A DNA stretch of 47,178 bases from an uncultured Bacilli bacterium (lineage in GTDB: Bacteria; Bacillota_I; Bacilli_A; RF39; UBA660): NCBI GenBank assembly GCA_944358445.1, contig CALVRC010000009.1, positions 1 to 47,178 on the forward strand, in the 5' to 3' direction. The translations under genes and the position numbers were made by a program. Below the pieces are notes generated by a model. That model was not told the origin of the DNA and ran no database searches. It saw nothing but the letters and a program-made list of their open reading frames with translations. Shown here piece by piece: positions 15,031-22,451 of this stretch. How positions within the stretch are numbered: the stretch's first letter is position 1; every line of letters begins with the position of its first letter.

Positions 15031-15819
15031 TCACCTCCAATACTTATTAATTATTTCTCCTAAAACATCCTTATAATATGTAACTCCATTTAAAAGAAAA
15101 CCTTTAGTAAGTAAATTAAATGATTCTTCTTTAGATATTCCCCTACTCATCAAATAAAATATCTCATCAGAAGAAAAAGTTCCAATAAGTGCGCTATGAT
15201 TTGCTACCACATCTTCTTCATCAATAAATAAGTTTGGTTTTATAATACATTTATTTTCAGTCATATTAATAATTCTCGCGCTTTGGTTTATATCACAGCC
15301 AGTAATACCATTAGATACAAATCCAGAAACATTAAATTCTAACTCACCATTTAAAATATTAACCCCATTATTTACTATGTTACTAACTGTATTATTCGCA
15401 TTATGATAAACTAAAAAATTATATTTTTCATAAGTTTTACTAACCGTTTTTAAATTAAAATTTACTCTCGCCCTTTCTCCATTTAAATTAATGACTGTCA
15501 TTTCCTTTACTTCTTTACCATCATTAATCTTTTCTATATTAAGAAAACAATCTTCTTCTAAATAATATTTATATTGAAATTTATAATCACCCTTACATTT
15601 ATATTCATAAATATTTGCCTTAACTCCAGCCAAAATGTTAATATAAAAGTCTAATTTAACATCCACCTCATTTGCTTCAATCACTAAATTAGTATCCTTT
15701 AAAAACTTTAAATTAACGCTTTGAACATTTAAAAACTTACTAGCTTCTCCTATACTAACCTCTATACCATCATGATTTTCTATCTTTATATCTTCACCAC
15801 TTATAATAATCTTATTCAT
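15031..15819 (-). CDS. sufD: Short SufD-like Fe-S scaffold subunit (262 aa)
   Basis: Member of the SufB/SufD beta-helix family that forms the scaffold complex with SufC. The C-terminal signature is clear and of SufD type: IIKPNLFIDEEDVVANHSAL, then GTFSSDEIFYLMSRGIS and a SFNLLTKGFL helix for SufC contact. SufD proteins usually have 400 or more residues; this one has 262, mainly missing the N-terminal helical part. It overlaps the sufC stop by eight bases. No SufB is in the cluster, so either SufB is elsewhere or this subunit pairs with itself. Family certain, subunit role less so. Confidence 0.85.
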   Translation of the reverse strand: MNKIIISGEDIKIENHDGIEVSIGEASKFLNVQSVNLKFLKDTNLVIEANEVDVKLDFYINILAGVKANIYEYKCKGDYKFQYKYYLEEDCFLNIEKINDGKEVKEMTVINLNGERARVNFNLKTVSKTYEKYNFLVYHNANNTVSNIVNNGVNILNGELEFNVSGFVSNGITGCDINQSARIINMTENKCIIKPNLFIDEEDVVANHSALIGTFSSDEIFYLMSRGISKEESFNLLTKGFLLNGVTYYKDVLGEIINKYWR

Positions 15820-16561
15820 TTACTTCTCCTATTAGTTTGTCGTATCCTTCATCTTCTATCTTCAAAGCTAAATTTTTATCACCACTTAAAACAATATGAC
15901 CATCTTTCATAATGTGAATAAAATCAGGTTCAATATAATCAAGTAATCTTTGATAATGAGTAACTAGTAAAATAGCAGGCTTTTTTTCATGATAATAATC
16001 CATTACATTTTCACCAACAAGTTTCAAACTATCAACATCAAGTCCGGAATCAATTTCATCAAGTAAAACCACATCAGGTTTTAAAATTCTCATTTGAAGT
16101 ATCTCATTTTTTTTGCGTTCGCCACCTGAAAAACCAGCATTTATCCCTCTATGTATCATCTCCGAATTCATATGTAATTTTTTAGTTAAACTATCAACTT
16201 CTTTGATAAAAGAAAGTAACTTAAACTTATCACCTTCTTTAGTTCTCAAAGCACTTCTTAAAAAATCTGCATTAGTTACTCCTTCGATTGCAAGCGGCAT
16301 CTGCATTCCTAAAAAAATTCCAAGTTTTGCTCTTTCATTAACTGGCATTTTATTAATAATCTTACCATTATAAATAATTTTACCTTTAACAATTTTATAA
16401 TTAGGATCCCCCATAATAACTTTAGTTAAAGTAGATTTACCAGTACCATTAGGTCCCATAATAGCATGTATCTCTCCAGATTTAATTTCTAAATTAAAGT
16501 CCTTTAAAATTGTTTTTCCAGCAACCTCCACAGTTAAATTTTCTATTTTTAAAATATTCAT
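15812..16561 (-). CDS. sufC: SufC ATPase of the Fe-S assembly complex (249 aa)
   Basis: ABC-type ATPase that drives conformational change in the SufB-SufD scaffold. Walker A GPNGTGKST at about 36-44, signature SGGERKK in the SufC-specific GFSGGERKKNEILQM block, Walker B VVLLDEIDSGLD, and switch His in VTHYQRL. Length and motifs are those of SufC rather than of a transporter ATPase. Strong AAGGAGGTGAT ribosome-binding site. First gene of the sufC-sufD-sufS cluster; the region upstream is shared with the divergent HIT gene. Confidence 0.97.
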   Translation of the reverse strand: MNILKIENLTVEVAGKTILKDFNLEIKSGEIHAIMGPNGTGKSTLTKVIMGDPNYKIVKGKIIYNGKIINKMPVNERAKLGIFLGMQMPLAIEGVTNADFLRSALRTKEGDKFKLLSFIKEVDSLTKKLHMNSEMIHRGINAGFSGGERKKNEILQMRILKPDVVLLDEIDSGLDVDSLKLVGENVMDYYHEKKPAILLVTHYQRLLDYIEPDFIHIMKDGHIVLSGDKNLALKIEDEGYDKLIGEVNE

Positions 16562-16659
16562 AATTAATCACCTCCTTATATTTTAACATTTTTTAAATGA
16601 TTTTTGTATAAAATTCATAAATTTCACCATATTATGATACAATAAATATGGTGATGAAA

Positions 16660-17022
16660 ATGGATTGTATTTTTTGCAAAATAGTAAATGGAGAAATTCC
16701 TTCATACACTTTATATGAAGATGATTTAGTAAAAGTCTTTTTAGATGCTAACCCTGATGTCAATGGTCATACACTAATCGTTCCAAAAAAACACTATCAA
16801 GACCTATTCGACATCGATAATGATACTCTAATTCATATTATGGAAGTAGCTAGAAAAATAGATAAACTATTAAAAGACAAATTACACACTGACGGTTTAA
16901 CTTTAGTTCAAAATAATGGATTAAAACAAGAAGTTAAACACTTTCATCTTCATCTAAAGCCACAATATAAAAAAGAAGGAAAAAAACTTTCTCCAAAAGA
17001 AGTTTATAACATTTTAAAATAA
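16660..17022 (+). CDS. HIT family nucleotide-binding protein (120 aa)
   Basis: Small histidine-triad hydrolase or transferase, likely acting on nucleoside phosphoramidates or dinucleoside polyphosphates. It starts MDCIFCKIVNGEIPSYTLYE and ends with the catalytic triad in KHFHLHLKPQY. The frame is open from 16648, but a -10-like TACAAT at 16638-16643 would place the transcript start near 16650, after the first ATG. The ATG at 16660, with GGTGATG just before it, also matches the family N-terminus, so it is chosen. Single gene with its own terminator, divergent from sufC. Confidence 0.93.
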   Translation: MDCIFCKIVNGEIPSYTLYEDDLVKVFLDANPDVNGHTLIVPKKHYQDLFDIDNDTLIHIMEVARKIDKLLKDKLHTDGLTLVQNNGLKQEVKHFHLHLKPQYKKEGKKLSPKEVYNILK

Positions 17023-17042
17023 GTTCTTATAACTTATTTTTT
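17017..17042 (+). terminator. Terminator of the HIT gene
   Basis: AAATAAGTT (17017-17025) and AACTTATTT (17031-17039) form a 9-bp hairpin that ends in TTTTTT and includes the stop codon. Confidence 0.85.
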
Positions 17043-17114
17043 AATTTCTAAACATTTAACATATTCATAAAACTATTCTTTTCATATCATAAACTAGATA
17101 AGGGGGAAAGAAAA

Positions 17115-17387
17115 ATGTTTAGAAAAAACATGGGCTTTGCAGGACCAATGAATAACTGTTGCCGTCCTGAGCCAAACTGTCCAATTATGGAACCAGTTAT
17201 TACTAACTGTATTGAAAAAGAATTTTGTCACGAGGTAAAACACGTATGTCCAATTCATACTCATGTAATTAACAAACATATTTACAATCATACTTATACT
17301 CCTGAATACACTTGCTCTGAAGAAAATCAAATTATCAATAATGATCCAGGTTGCTGTTGTAATAAATTCAATAACAATGGTTTTTAA
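17115..17387 (+). CDS. CotD-like Cys/His-rich spore coat protein (90 aa)
   Basis: Cysteine- and histidine-rich small protein: NNCCRPEPNCP, an EFCHEVKHVCPIHTHVINKH block with YNHTYTPEY after it, and DPGCCC near the C-terminus. This order (Cys pair, V-x-HVCPIHTHV-N-H segment, Cys pair) resembles CotD of Bacillus, which also has a His-rich centre and Cys-rich ends and cross-links in the inner coat. The assignment is by pattern only. GGGGGAAAG is the ribosome-binding site. Monocistronic with its own terminator, on the plus strand. With cotE, it suggests a coat-building programme. Confidence 0.6.
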   Translation: MFRKNMGFAGPMNNCCRPEPNCPIMEPVITNCIEKEFCHEVKHVCPIHTHVINKHIYNHTYTPEYTCSEENQIINNDPGCCCNKFNNNGF

Positions 17388-17400
17388 GCCATTGTTTTTA
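17373..17400 (+). terminator. Terminator of the CotD-like gene
   Basis: AACAATGG (17373-17380) and CCATTGTT (17389-17396) form an 8-bp hairpin followed by TTTTA; it overlaps the stop codon. Confidence 0.87.
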
Positions 17401-17401
17401 T

Positions 17402-17444
17402 ATATAATATATTAAAAGCCAAGGATTAATTCTCCTTAGCTTTT
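17402..17444 (-). terminator. Terminator of the Rpn-family gene
   Basis: Minus-strand arms AAAAGCTAAGGA (17433-17444) and TCCTTGGCTTTT (17414-17425) pair over 12 positions with one G-U, then AATATATT. Convergent with the CotD-like gene terminator. Confidence 0.7.
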
Positions 17445-18415
17445 AATTTTTTAATTTCATTTTCATCTAAATCAGTAAATTTAGAAATATCAGATATATC
17501 CATGCCAGATTCTAACATTTTTTGTGCAATTTCTAATGCTTTTTTGTTTGATCCTTCTTTTAATCCTTGTTCCAAGCCTTGTTCTAATCCTTGTTTTAAT
17601 CCTTGTTCTAAACCTATAGTTCTACCCTCTTCTAAACCTCGCTTTAAACCTTTTTCATGACCTTCTTTAACAGCTTCTGCATAATCGATTTTCTTCATCC
17701 ATTCATCCATCTTTTCTTTGTCATATAATCCTATGATATGTTCATCTTCATTTAAATCTTCAATTATCTTAGCCATATTCTCTAACTCTTCATCTCCTTT
17801 AGAAATATCTCTAAGTTCACTTTTGCTAGTTATCTGAAACATAACTAATATTTTCTCTAACTTAGATAAACTTTCTTTACCATTATTATAGTATTTTTCT
17901 AAAGGTTTGACCATATTTATATGTATTCTTTTAAAATTTTCTTCATCAGTAAATTTTCCTGTATCATCTTTCATACAAAACTCGATAAATAATCTATCAT
18001 CAAATCTATTAATTACATTAAAGTTTAATTGAAATACTTCACTATTATCCATAGCCATTCCAGATAAATATCTATCATATGCTATTTTATGATGATATAA
18101 ATTATTTTTAGCTACCATACTTGCTTTCGCACTCTTGTTAGCTTCGATATTTATAATTGTCCCTTCAACTTTTACAATTATATCTGTTATTTTCTTCCTT
18201 TCCTTATAATTTTCTACTGGAAGTTCTGTATTAGCAAACACTAAATTTTCATAAATATAACTAGGTGAATATACCGTTACATGACTTATAATTAAAGAAA
18301 GTAAACTTCTAAAATCAGGGTTTTGAACTATAGATTTAAATATTGGATCAAACATTGAACTCATAAGAGTATCTGAATTTCTTTTTAATTTAACTTGATT
18401 TATTGTTTTTGACAT
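17426..18415 (-). CDS. Rpn-type PD-(D/E)XK nuclease family protein (329 aa)
   Basis: Member of the Rpn/PD-(D/E)XK family often annotated as transposase-like. The N-terminal MFDPIFKSIVQNPD, then the nuclease core KKITDIIVKVEGTIINIEANK with Asp and the Glu-x-Asn-Lys strand, and an HKIAYDRYLSGM segment are family-typical. Known members cut DNA and increase recombination, but are not linked to inverted repeats. The C-terminus has a tract of Gly-Leu-Glu-Gln units (about 263-285) on a predicted helix, encoded by 12-bp repeats. The leader contains a TATAGAGG/CCTCTATA hairpin (18434-18454). A truncated relative sits at 36282-36623. Confidence 0.82.
   Translation of the reverse strand: MSKTINQVKLKRNSDTLMSSMFDPIFKSIVQNPDFRSLLSLIISHVTVYSPSYIYENLVFANTELPVENYKERKKITDIIVKVEGTIINIEANKSAKASMVAKNNLYHHKIAYDRYLSGMAMDNSEVFQLNFNVINRFDDRLFIEFCMKDDTGKFTDEENFKRIHINMVKPLEKYYNNGKESLSKLEKILVMFQITSKSELRDISKGDEELENMAKIIEDLNEDEHIIGLYDKEKMDEWMKKIDYAEAVKEGHEKGLKRGLEEGRTIGLEQGLKQGLEQGLEQGLKEGSNKKALEIAQKMLESGMDISDISKFTDLDENEIKKLKAKEN
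17565..17612 (-). repeat. Four tandem 12-bp repeats encoding QGLx units
   Basis: CCTTGTTCYAAN is present four times in a row (17565-17576, 17577-17588, 17589-17600, 17601-17612) with one or two changes per unit. Each unit codes for Gln-Gly-Leu plus Glu or Lys on the minus strand. Because the unit is a multiple of three, slippage would change the helix length in whole steps without a frameshift. Confidence 0.8.
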
Positions 18416-18492
18416 ATATGTCTCCCTTCTATAGAGGTTTACCCTCTATATATAACATACGACATTGAATAACACTTTTCCTTCTTAAATGC

Positions 18493-18517
18493 AAAAAAAA
18501 TACTAAATTTAGTATTT
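18493..18517 (-). terminator. Terminator of ffh
   Basis: Minus-strand perfect palindrome AAATACTAAATTTAGTATTT (18498-18517) followed by a T run (18493-18500 as A on the plus strand). Confidence 0.88.
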
Positions 18518-18519
18518 TC

Positions 18520-19827
18520 TTAAAAAGGCATCTTAAAATTTCCACTTTGCATTCTTTTAACCATAACTTTCATTTGTTCAAATTGTTTCAAAAGCTTATT
18601 AACTTCTTCAACACTTCTTCCACTACCACTAGCTATTCTTCTTTTCCTACTAGCTTTTAATATATCAGGATTTCTCCTTTCCTCCATAGTCATAGATAAA
18701 ATAATCGCTTCAATATGAGCCATTTGTTTAGGATCAATATTCACATTATTAAGTCCCATTTTTTTAGCGCCCGGAATTAACTTAATTAAATTTTCTAAAG
18801 GACCTAATTTCTTAACTTGATTTAATTGATTTAAAAAATCTTCTAAATCAAATTTACCCTTTTGTAATTTTTTAGCTGCCTCTATTGCTTCATCTTCATC
18901 AAATACTCCCTCAGCTTTTTCAATCATACTCATCAAATCGCCCATATCAAGGATTCTATTAGCCATTCTCTCTGGATGAAAAGACTCTAAACCATCCATT
19001 TTTTCAGATACACCAATAAACTTAATCGGAATATTAGTTAAGTGTCTAATAGATAAAGCAGCTCCACCTTTAGTATCACCATCTAACTTAGTTAAAACAG
19101 CTCCAGTAAGTGGTAATCTTTCATTAAATCCAGTAATAACATTAACCGCATCTTGTCCCATCATACTATCTATAACAAGTAGTATTTCATTTGGCTTAAC
19201 TTCTTCATTAATACTTTGTAATTCTTCCATTAACTCTTCATCAATATGAAGTCTTCCTGCAGTATCGATTAAAACATAATTATATCCATTTTCCTTCGCA
19301 TATTCTACCGCATTTTTCGCAATCTCTACCGGATTACCTTTCCCTTCACTATAAACCTCAATATTTAACTCTTTACCTAACTGTTTTAATTGATCAATAG
19401 CAGCTGGTCTATAAACATCACAGGCCACCATCAATGGTTTCATACCATATTTTTTGCGTAAAAGTAAAGCTAACTTACCAGTAGTAGTTGTTTTACCAGA
19501 ACCTTGTAAACCACACATCATCAAAATAGTCATCGGTTTAACAACAATTAATGGTTCATCCTCTTTACCAAGTAAATCAACAAGTTCATCCTTAACTATT
19601 TTTACAAAAACTTCACCTGGTTTTAAACTTTTCTTAACTTCTTCTCCTAAAGCTTTTTCTTTAACATTGTTAATAAATTCTTTAACAACTTTATAATTTA
19701 CATCCGCCTCTAATAAAGCAAGTCTTATTTCTCTTGTAACTTCCCCAATATTATCTTCTGTTATCTTTCCATAACCTTTTATTTTATTTAAAGCATTTTG
19801 AAGTCTATCTCCTAAATTTTCAAACAT
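18520..19827 (-). CDS. ffh: Signal recognition particle protein Ffh (435 aa)
   Basis: SRP54 GTPase that with 4.5S RNA delivers nascent membrane proteins to FtsY. N domain begins MFENLGDRLQNALNKIKGYG; G1 is GLQGSGKTTTTGKLA near residue 106; DTAGRLHID (G3) and TKLDGDTKGG (G4 region) follow. The methionine-rich M domain has QMAHIEAIILSMT, RKRRIASGSG and a short tail, so the C-terminus is slightly shorter than in E. coli. The neighbouring ylxM and rpsP of Bacillus are not adjacent. Minus strand, single gene with its own terminator. Confidence 0.98.
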   Translation of the reverse strand: MFENLGDRLQNALNKIKGYGKITEDNIGEVTREIRLALLEADVNYKVVKEFINNVKEKALGEEVKKSLKPGEVFVKIVKDELVDLLGKEDEPLIVVKPMTILMMCGLQGSGKTTTTGKLALLLRKKYGMKPLMVACDVYRPAAIDQLKQLGKELNIEVYSEGKGNPVEIAKNAVEYAKENGYNYVLIDTAGRLHIDEELMEELQSINEEVKPNEILLVIDSMMGQDAVNVITGFNERLPLTGAVLTKLDGDTKGGAALSIRHLTNIPIKFIGVSEKMDGLESFHPERMANRILDMGDLMSMIEKAEGVFDEDEAIEAAKKLQKGKFDLEDFLNQLNQVKKLGPLENLIKLIPGAKKMGLNNVNIDPKQMAHIEAIILSMTMEERRNPDILKASRKRRIASGSGRSVEEVNKLLKQFEQMKVMVKRMQSGNFKMPF

Positions 19828-19845
19828 ATTTTAATCACCTATATC

Positions 19846-19874
19846 ATTATACTCAAAGCCAAAGAAAAAAGCAA
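19846..19874 (-). promoter_or_regulatory. Promoter of ffh
   Basis: Minus strand: TTGCTT (19869-19874), 17 bases, TATAAT (19846-19851), 18 bases before the ATG. Confidence 0.75.
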
Positions 19875-19914
19875 ACACCATGTTTACCGAATATAATTTA
19901 CTATGGAAAACGCG

Positions 19915-20067
19915 GTCCACCAGACCAAATGCTTGGTGGACTTTATGTTTAAACTTAATTTTATTCTATAATCATCCCCGCTCTTCACTTGCCATAGGCA
20001 CATGAAGAGCGTTTATTAGGACTCAGTTTGCCTAGCAAACTGGTCCTTTTATAAAGGCTTCGCCTTT
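19915..20067. other. Cluster of four hairpins in a G+C-richer intergenic region
   Basis: Between ffh and the secreted-protein gene (19828-20096, no gene seen) four inverted repeats follow each other. They are GTCCACCA/TGGTGGAC (19915-19941), CGCTCTTCA/TGAAGAGCG (19979-20011, with an inner TGCC/GGCA), AGGAC-T-CAGTTTGC/GCAAACTG-GTCCT (20018-20047) and AAAGGC/GCCTTT with a 3-base loop (20053-20067). No U-run follows any of them on the minus strand, the direction of the adjacent genes, so they are not ordinary terminators. The third is followed by TTTT on the plus strand, but no plus gene precedes it. Their role is unknown; they lie immediately 3' of the gene carrying the A-poor block. Confidence 0.8.
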
Positions 20068-20096
20068 ACTAATTTATTCTTATTATTGTGTGCTTA

Positions 20097-21098
20097 TTAC
20101 ACTATAGTGAATGGATCATCTGAAGTTCCACTTCCACTCAAAGTAGTATCAGATTTCAAAAAGACTACTGGGCGAGGAGCGCGATTACTGGCATAGGCAT
20201 CAAAGTGGTCCACAACCGCATAGGAACTAAACACAATACCGTTCCAGGCGCGAGACGAACTGCCACCAGACTCGTCAGAATAAGCATTTATTGTCCAGTA
20301 ATATAATCCACTTGCTGCTCCTTTATCTAATAAGTAATTGCTATTACATTCATTTGTACCATTAAATGAAGTTGTGACTGATGTACATAGTGGGTTTGTA
20401 CTTGCTCTTAAGATATCTGATACGTTGGCTAGTCCTACATTTCCTGTCCATTGGTACTTTTTCTCTCCTGCTATATTTTTTTCTATACTATCTGCTTCGG
20501 CTCCACTTTCATCTAAATCTTCTACTGCTCCTATATTAAATGAATGAGAAGTCATTTGTCCTTTAGCTGTTTCATTTATATTATTTACATAATAATCATC
20601 GTTTAAATATATTTTTATACTTGAATCTTCGGTTACTGTTCCACTTTGTGAACCACTTGGAGTAGAGAATGTTCCATCAACTGCTGCATATACTCCACAA
20701 CCTCGTGATGGATATGTACAATATGAATTCTTTTCTGTACTTCGGTGATTTGCTTCATCGAATGCTCTAGCTGGTAATGTGTCATTCCTGATTATTTTAT
20801 ATGTTCCGTCTGTTTCTTTAGCTATGATTCTCCATGTTTCACCATTGAATGTTATATAGTTATTTGGGTTTTGTCCTCTATAAACATATCTACCTTCTTC
20901 GTAAATATCTTCATATAAACCATCACCTTCTGTAACTACATTATCAGTAATATCCACAGAATTATCTATAATATTCCCTTTTGCCCTTATACTAAGCTGA
21001 GTATTAAAAGCCGCATATCCTACACATAAACACAAAAGTAAACAAAGTGAACTTATTATAATTATTTTCTTTTGTTTCTTCATTTGTCTTCTTCTCAT
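20097..21098 (-). CDS. Secreted protein with TasA-like N-terminus and variable-type C-terminus (333 aa)
   Basis: N-terminal positive patch (MRRRQMKKQKK) and hydrophobic helix (11-30) followed by VGYAAFNTQLSIRAKGNI, as in SipW-dependent TasA/camelysin-type exported proteins. Then a NYITFNGETWRIIAKE segment, Cys-containing loops (NSYCTYPSRGCGVY, NPLCTSV, TNECNS), a LYYWTINAYS motif, and a C-terminal block ending RPVVFLKSD and LSGSGTSDDPFTIV. The C-terminal pattern (YYW..., AWNG, RPVV-LKS) resembles the C-type-lectin-like domains common in gut Firmicutes surface proteins and in diversity-generating retroelement targets. Codon composition changes abruptly over about 40 codons near the end. The start follows AAAGGAGAG. 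Ligand unknown. Confidence 0.75.
   Translation of the reverse strand: MRRRQMKKQKKIIIISSLCLLLCLCVGYAAFNTQLSIRAKGNIIDNSVDITDNVVTEGDGLYEDIYEEGRYVYRGQNPNNYITFNGETWRIIAKETDGTYKIIRNDTLPARAFDEANHRSTEKNSYCTYPSRGCGVYAAVDGTFSTPSGSQSGTVTEDSSIKIYLNDDYYVNNINETAKGQMTSHSFNIGAVEDLDESGAEADSIEKNIAGEKKYQWTGNVGLANVSDILRASTNPLCTSVTTSFNGTNECNSNYLLDKGAASGLYYWTINAYSDESGGSSSRAWNGIVFSSYAVVDHFDAYASNRAPRPVVFLKSDTTLSGSGTSDDPFTIV
20161..20285 (-). other. A-depleted, G+C-rich block at the 3' end of the secreted-protein gene
   Basis: By my count about 53% of the bases from 20161 to 20280 are G or C, against about 30-35% in the adjacent 60-base lines. The coding strand has about 14% A there, against about 40% just upstream. 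From the Ala codon of AYSDESGG to the Arg of APRP, 38 codons contain no A in the third position. Position (end of a C-type-lectin-like domain, before RPVVFLKS) and A depletion are both expected of a retroelement-diversified variable region. No template repeat or reverse transcriptase is in the window, so foreign origin by recombination is an alternative. Confidence 0.55.
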
Positions 21099-21129
21099 AA
21101 AGTTACTCTCCTTTATCTTTACTATAACA

Positions 21130-21158
21130 ATTATAACTAATTATTTATAGTTTTTCAA
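21130..21158 (-). promoter_or_regulatory. Promoter of the secreted-protein gene
   Basis: Minus strand: TTGAAA (21153-21158), 17 bases, TATAAT (21130-21135). Confidence 0.78.
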
Positions 21159-21162
21159 TAAC

Positions 21163-21185
21163 AAAAAAGGTTTTTTACAAAACCT
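21163..21185 (-). terminator. Terminator of uppP
   Basis: Minus-strand AGGTTTT/AAAACCT hairpin (21179-21185 and 21168-21174) followed by TTTTTG; overlaps the uppP stop codon. Confidence 0.8.
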
Positions 21186-22005
21186 GAGTAAATAGAAAAT
21201 AAAATATAACTATAATACCTAAAACAATTCGATACCACCCAAATACTTTAAAGTCATGTTTCTTAATATAACTCATTAAAAATTTAATAATAAACATTGA
21301 AGTTATAAAAGCAACAAACATTCCTACAAGAAGTATTGTAAGTTCAATTCCAGTAAAAGCAAAATTAAACTTAACAAGTTTTAACAAAGAAGCACCAAAC
21401 ATAACAGGTATAGCTAAAAAGAAAGTAAATTCAGCTGCAACTGTTCTAGAAACTCCAAGTAATAATGCTCCAACTATTGTTGCTCCTGACCTTGATGTTC
21501 CAGGAAAAATAGCCGCAATTAACTGAAATATACCAATTAAAAGTACTGTATTATAAGATAGTTCAGCCAAAGAATTAATCTTAGAGCTTTTACCTTTATT
21601 TTTATTTTCAATTACAATAAAGGCAATACCAAAGACAATTAAAGCAATTGCTACACAAACATAATTATAAAATAGTTTTTCAAAAAACTCATCAAATAAA
21701 ACTCCAACAATAGCTGCTGGCACACATGCCACCAATATTTTTCCCCATAAAGATAATATATTTTTATCTAAAGTTAACTTTTCCTTTTCTTTCTTAACTG
21801 GAAAAATCTGTCTCCAAAATAATATTACAACAGCTAATATTGCTCCTAACTGTATAACAACCTGAAACATATCATAAAAATCTTTAGAAACATCTAACTT
21901 AACAAGTTCATTAAGTAAAATCATATGCCCAGTACTACTTATTGGAAGCCATTCAGTAATACCTTCAACTATACCAAAAAATATAGCTTTTATAATTTCT
22001 AACAC
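21175..22005 (-). CDS. uppP: Undecaprenyl-diphosphatase UppP/BacA (276 aa)
   Basis: Integral membrane phosphatase that recycles undecaprenyl diphosphate to the monophosphate carrier used for cell-wall synthesis; overexpression gives bacitracin resistance in known bacteria. Motif 1 EGITEWLPISSTGHMIL (about 15-31) and motif 2 PGTSRSGATIVGALLLGVSR (about 167-186) carry the conserved Glu, Ser, His and Arg residues. Eight or so hydrophobic segments, usual length. It follows the lipoprotein gene by 11 bases in a tex-lipoprotein-uppP unit. Confidence 0.97.
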   Translation of the reverse strand: MLEIIKAIFFGIVEGITEWLPISSTGHMILLNELVKLDVSKDFYDMFQVVIQLGAILAVVILFWRQIFPVKKEKEKLTLDKNILSLWGKILVACVPAAIVGVLFDEFFEKLFYNYVCVAIALIVFGIAFIVIENKNKGKSSKINSLAELSYNTVLLIGIFQLIAAIFPGTSRSGATIVGALLLGVSRTVAAEFTFFLAIPVMFGASLLKLVKFNFAFTGIELTILLVGMFVAFITSMFIIKFLMSYIKKHDFKVFGWYRIVLGIIVIFYFLFTQVL

Positions 22006-22016
22006 ATCATCATCTC

Positions 22017-22451
22017 CTATTCACATTCTATATTTTCATCACGCATTTTATTAAAAAATTTAATTGAATTTTTTCTTATCATAAATTCATCTAAAATATC
22101 ATCATCTAAATTTGGTACATCTAAATAATATTTAAGTTCCCACTCATCATCTTCATCTTTTAAAACAGTTATTTTCATTCCATCATCAAAAGCATACTTT
22201 TCATTAAATGAAGTCGCACTCTCTTTAACACTTTCCAAAGTTTGTTTACCTTCATCATCTAAAGCCTTATAATTTCTAGTAACTATAGCCTCTTTAACAA
22301 CATCTTCATTATCATATGTTACATAAATGCTCGTAGTATCCTCTAAACTTTCACTTTTTTTAACCGTTTTACAAGTCTTTTCAAAATCCTCATTACTAAC
22401 AATACAACCAGTTAAACATAAACTAACAAATAATATTAAAAACTTTTTCAT
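22017..22451 (-). CDS. Lipoprotein, YehR/DUF1307-like (144 aa)
   Basis: MKKFLILFVSLCLTGC gives a typical lipoprotein signal peptide, with cleavage before Cys16 (lipobox LTGC). The mature part (FEKTCKTVK, IYVTYDNEDVVKEAIVTRNY, DDGMKITVLKDEDDEWELKY) resembles the YehR family of small lipoproteins, whose function is not established. It overlaps the 3' end of tex by four bases (ATGA-type), so translation is coupled, and precedes uppP. Confidence 0.7.
   Translation of the reverse strand: MKKFLILFVSLCLTGCIVSNEDFEKTCKTVKKSESLEDTTSIYVTYDNEDVVKEAIVTRNYKALDDEGKQTLESVKESATSFNEKYAFDDGMKITVLKDEDDEWELKYYLDVPNLDDDILDEFMIRKNSIKFFNKMRDENIECE

Noticed and set aside
15031-15819. SufB instead of SufD
   Set aside because: The C-terminal signature (VVANHSALIGTF, IFYLMSRGI) is of SufD type and the cluster-binding features of SufB are not seen.
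17083-17091. CATATCATA upstream of the CotD-like gene as a sigma-K -10
   Set aside because: It matches CATANNNTA, but in DNA this AT-rich such a match is expected by chance, and no AC at the right -35 distance was found.
17426-18415. Insertion sequence
   Set aside because: Rpn family proteins are sometimes called transposases, but no flanking inverted repeats or target duplication were seen.
19915-20067. Integron attC sites
   Set aside because: The hairpins lack the RYYYAAC and GTTRRRY ends and no integrase is present.
19828-20096. tRNA or other known structural RNA gene
   Set aside because: The four stems are consecutive and do not form a cloverleaf; no anticodon-like arm or CCA end is visible.
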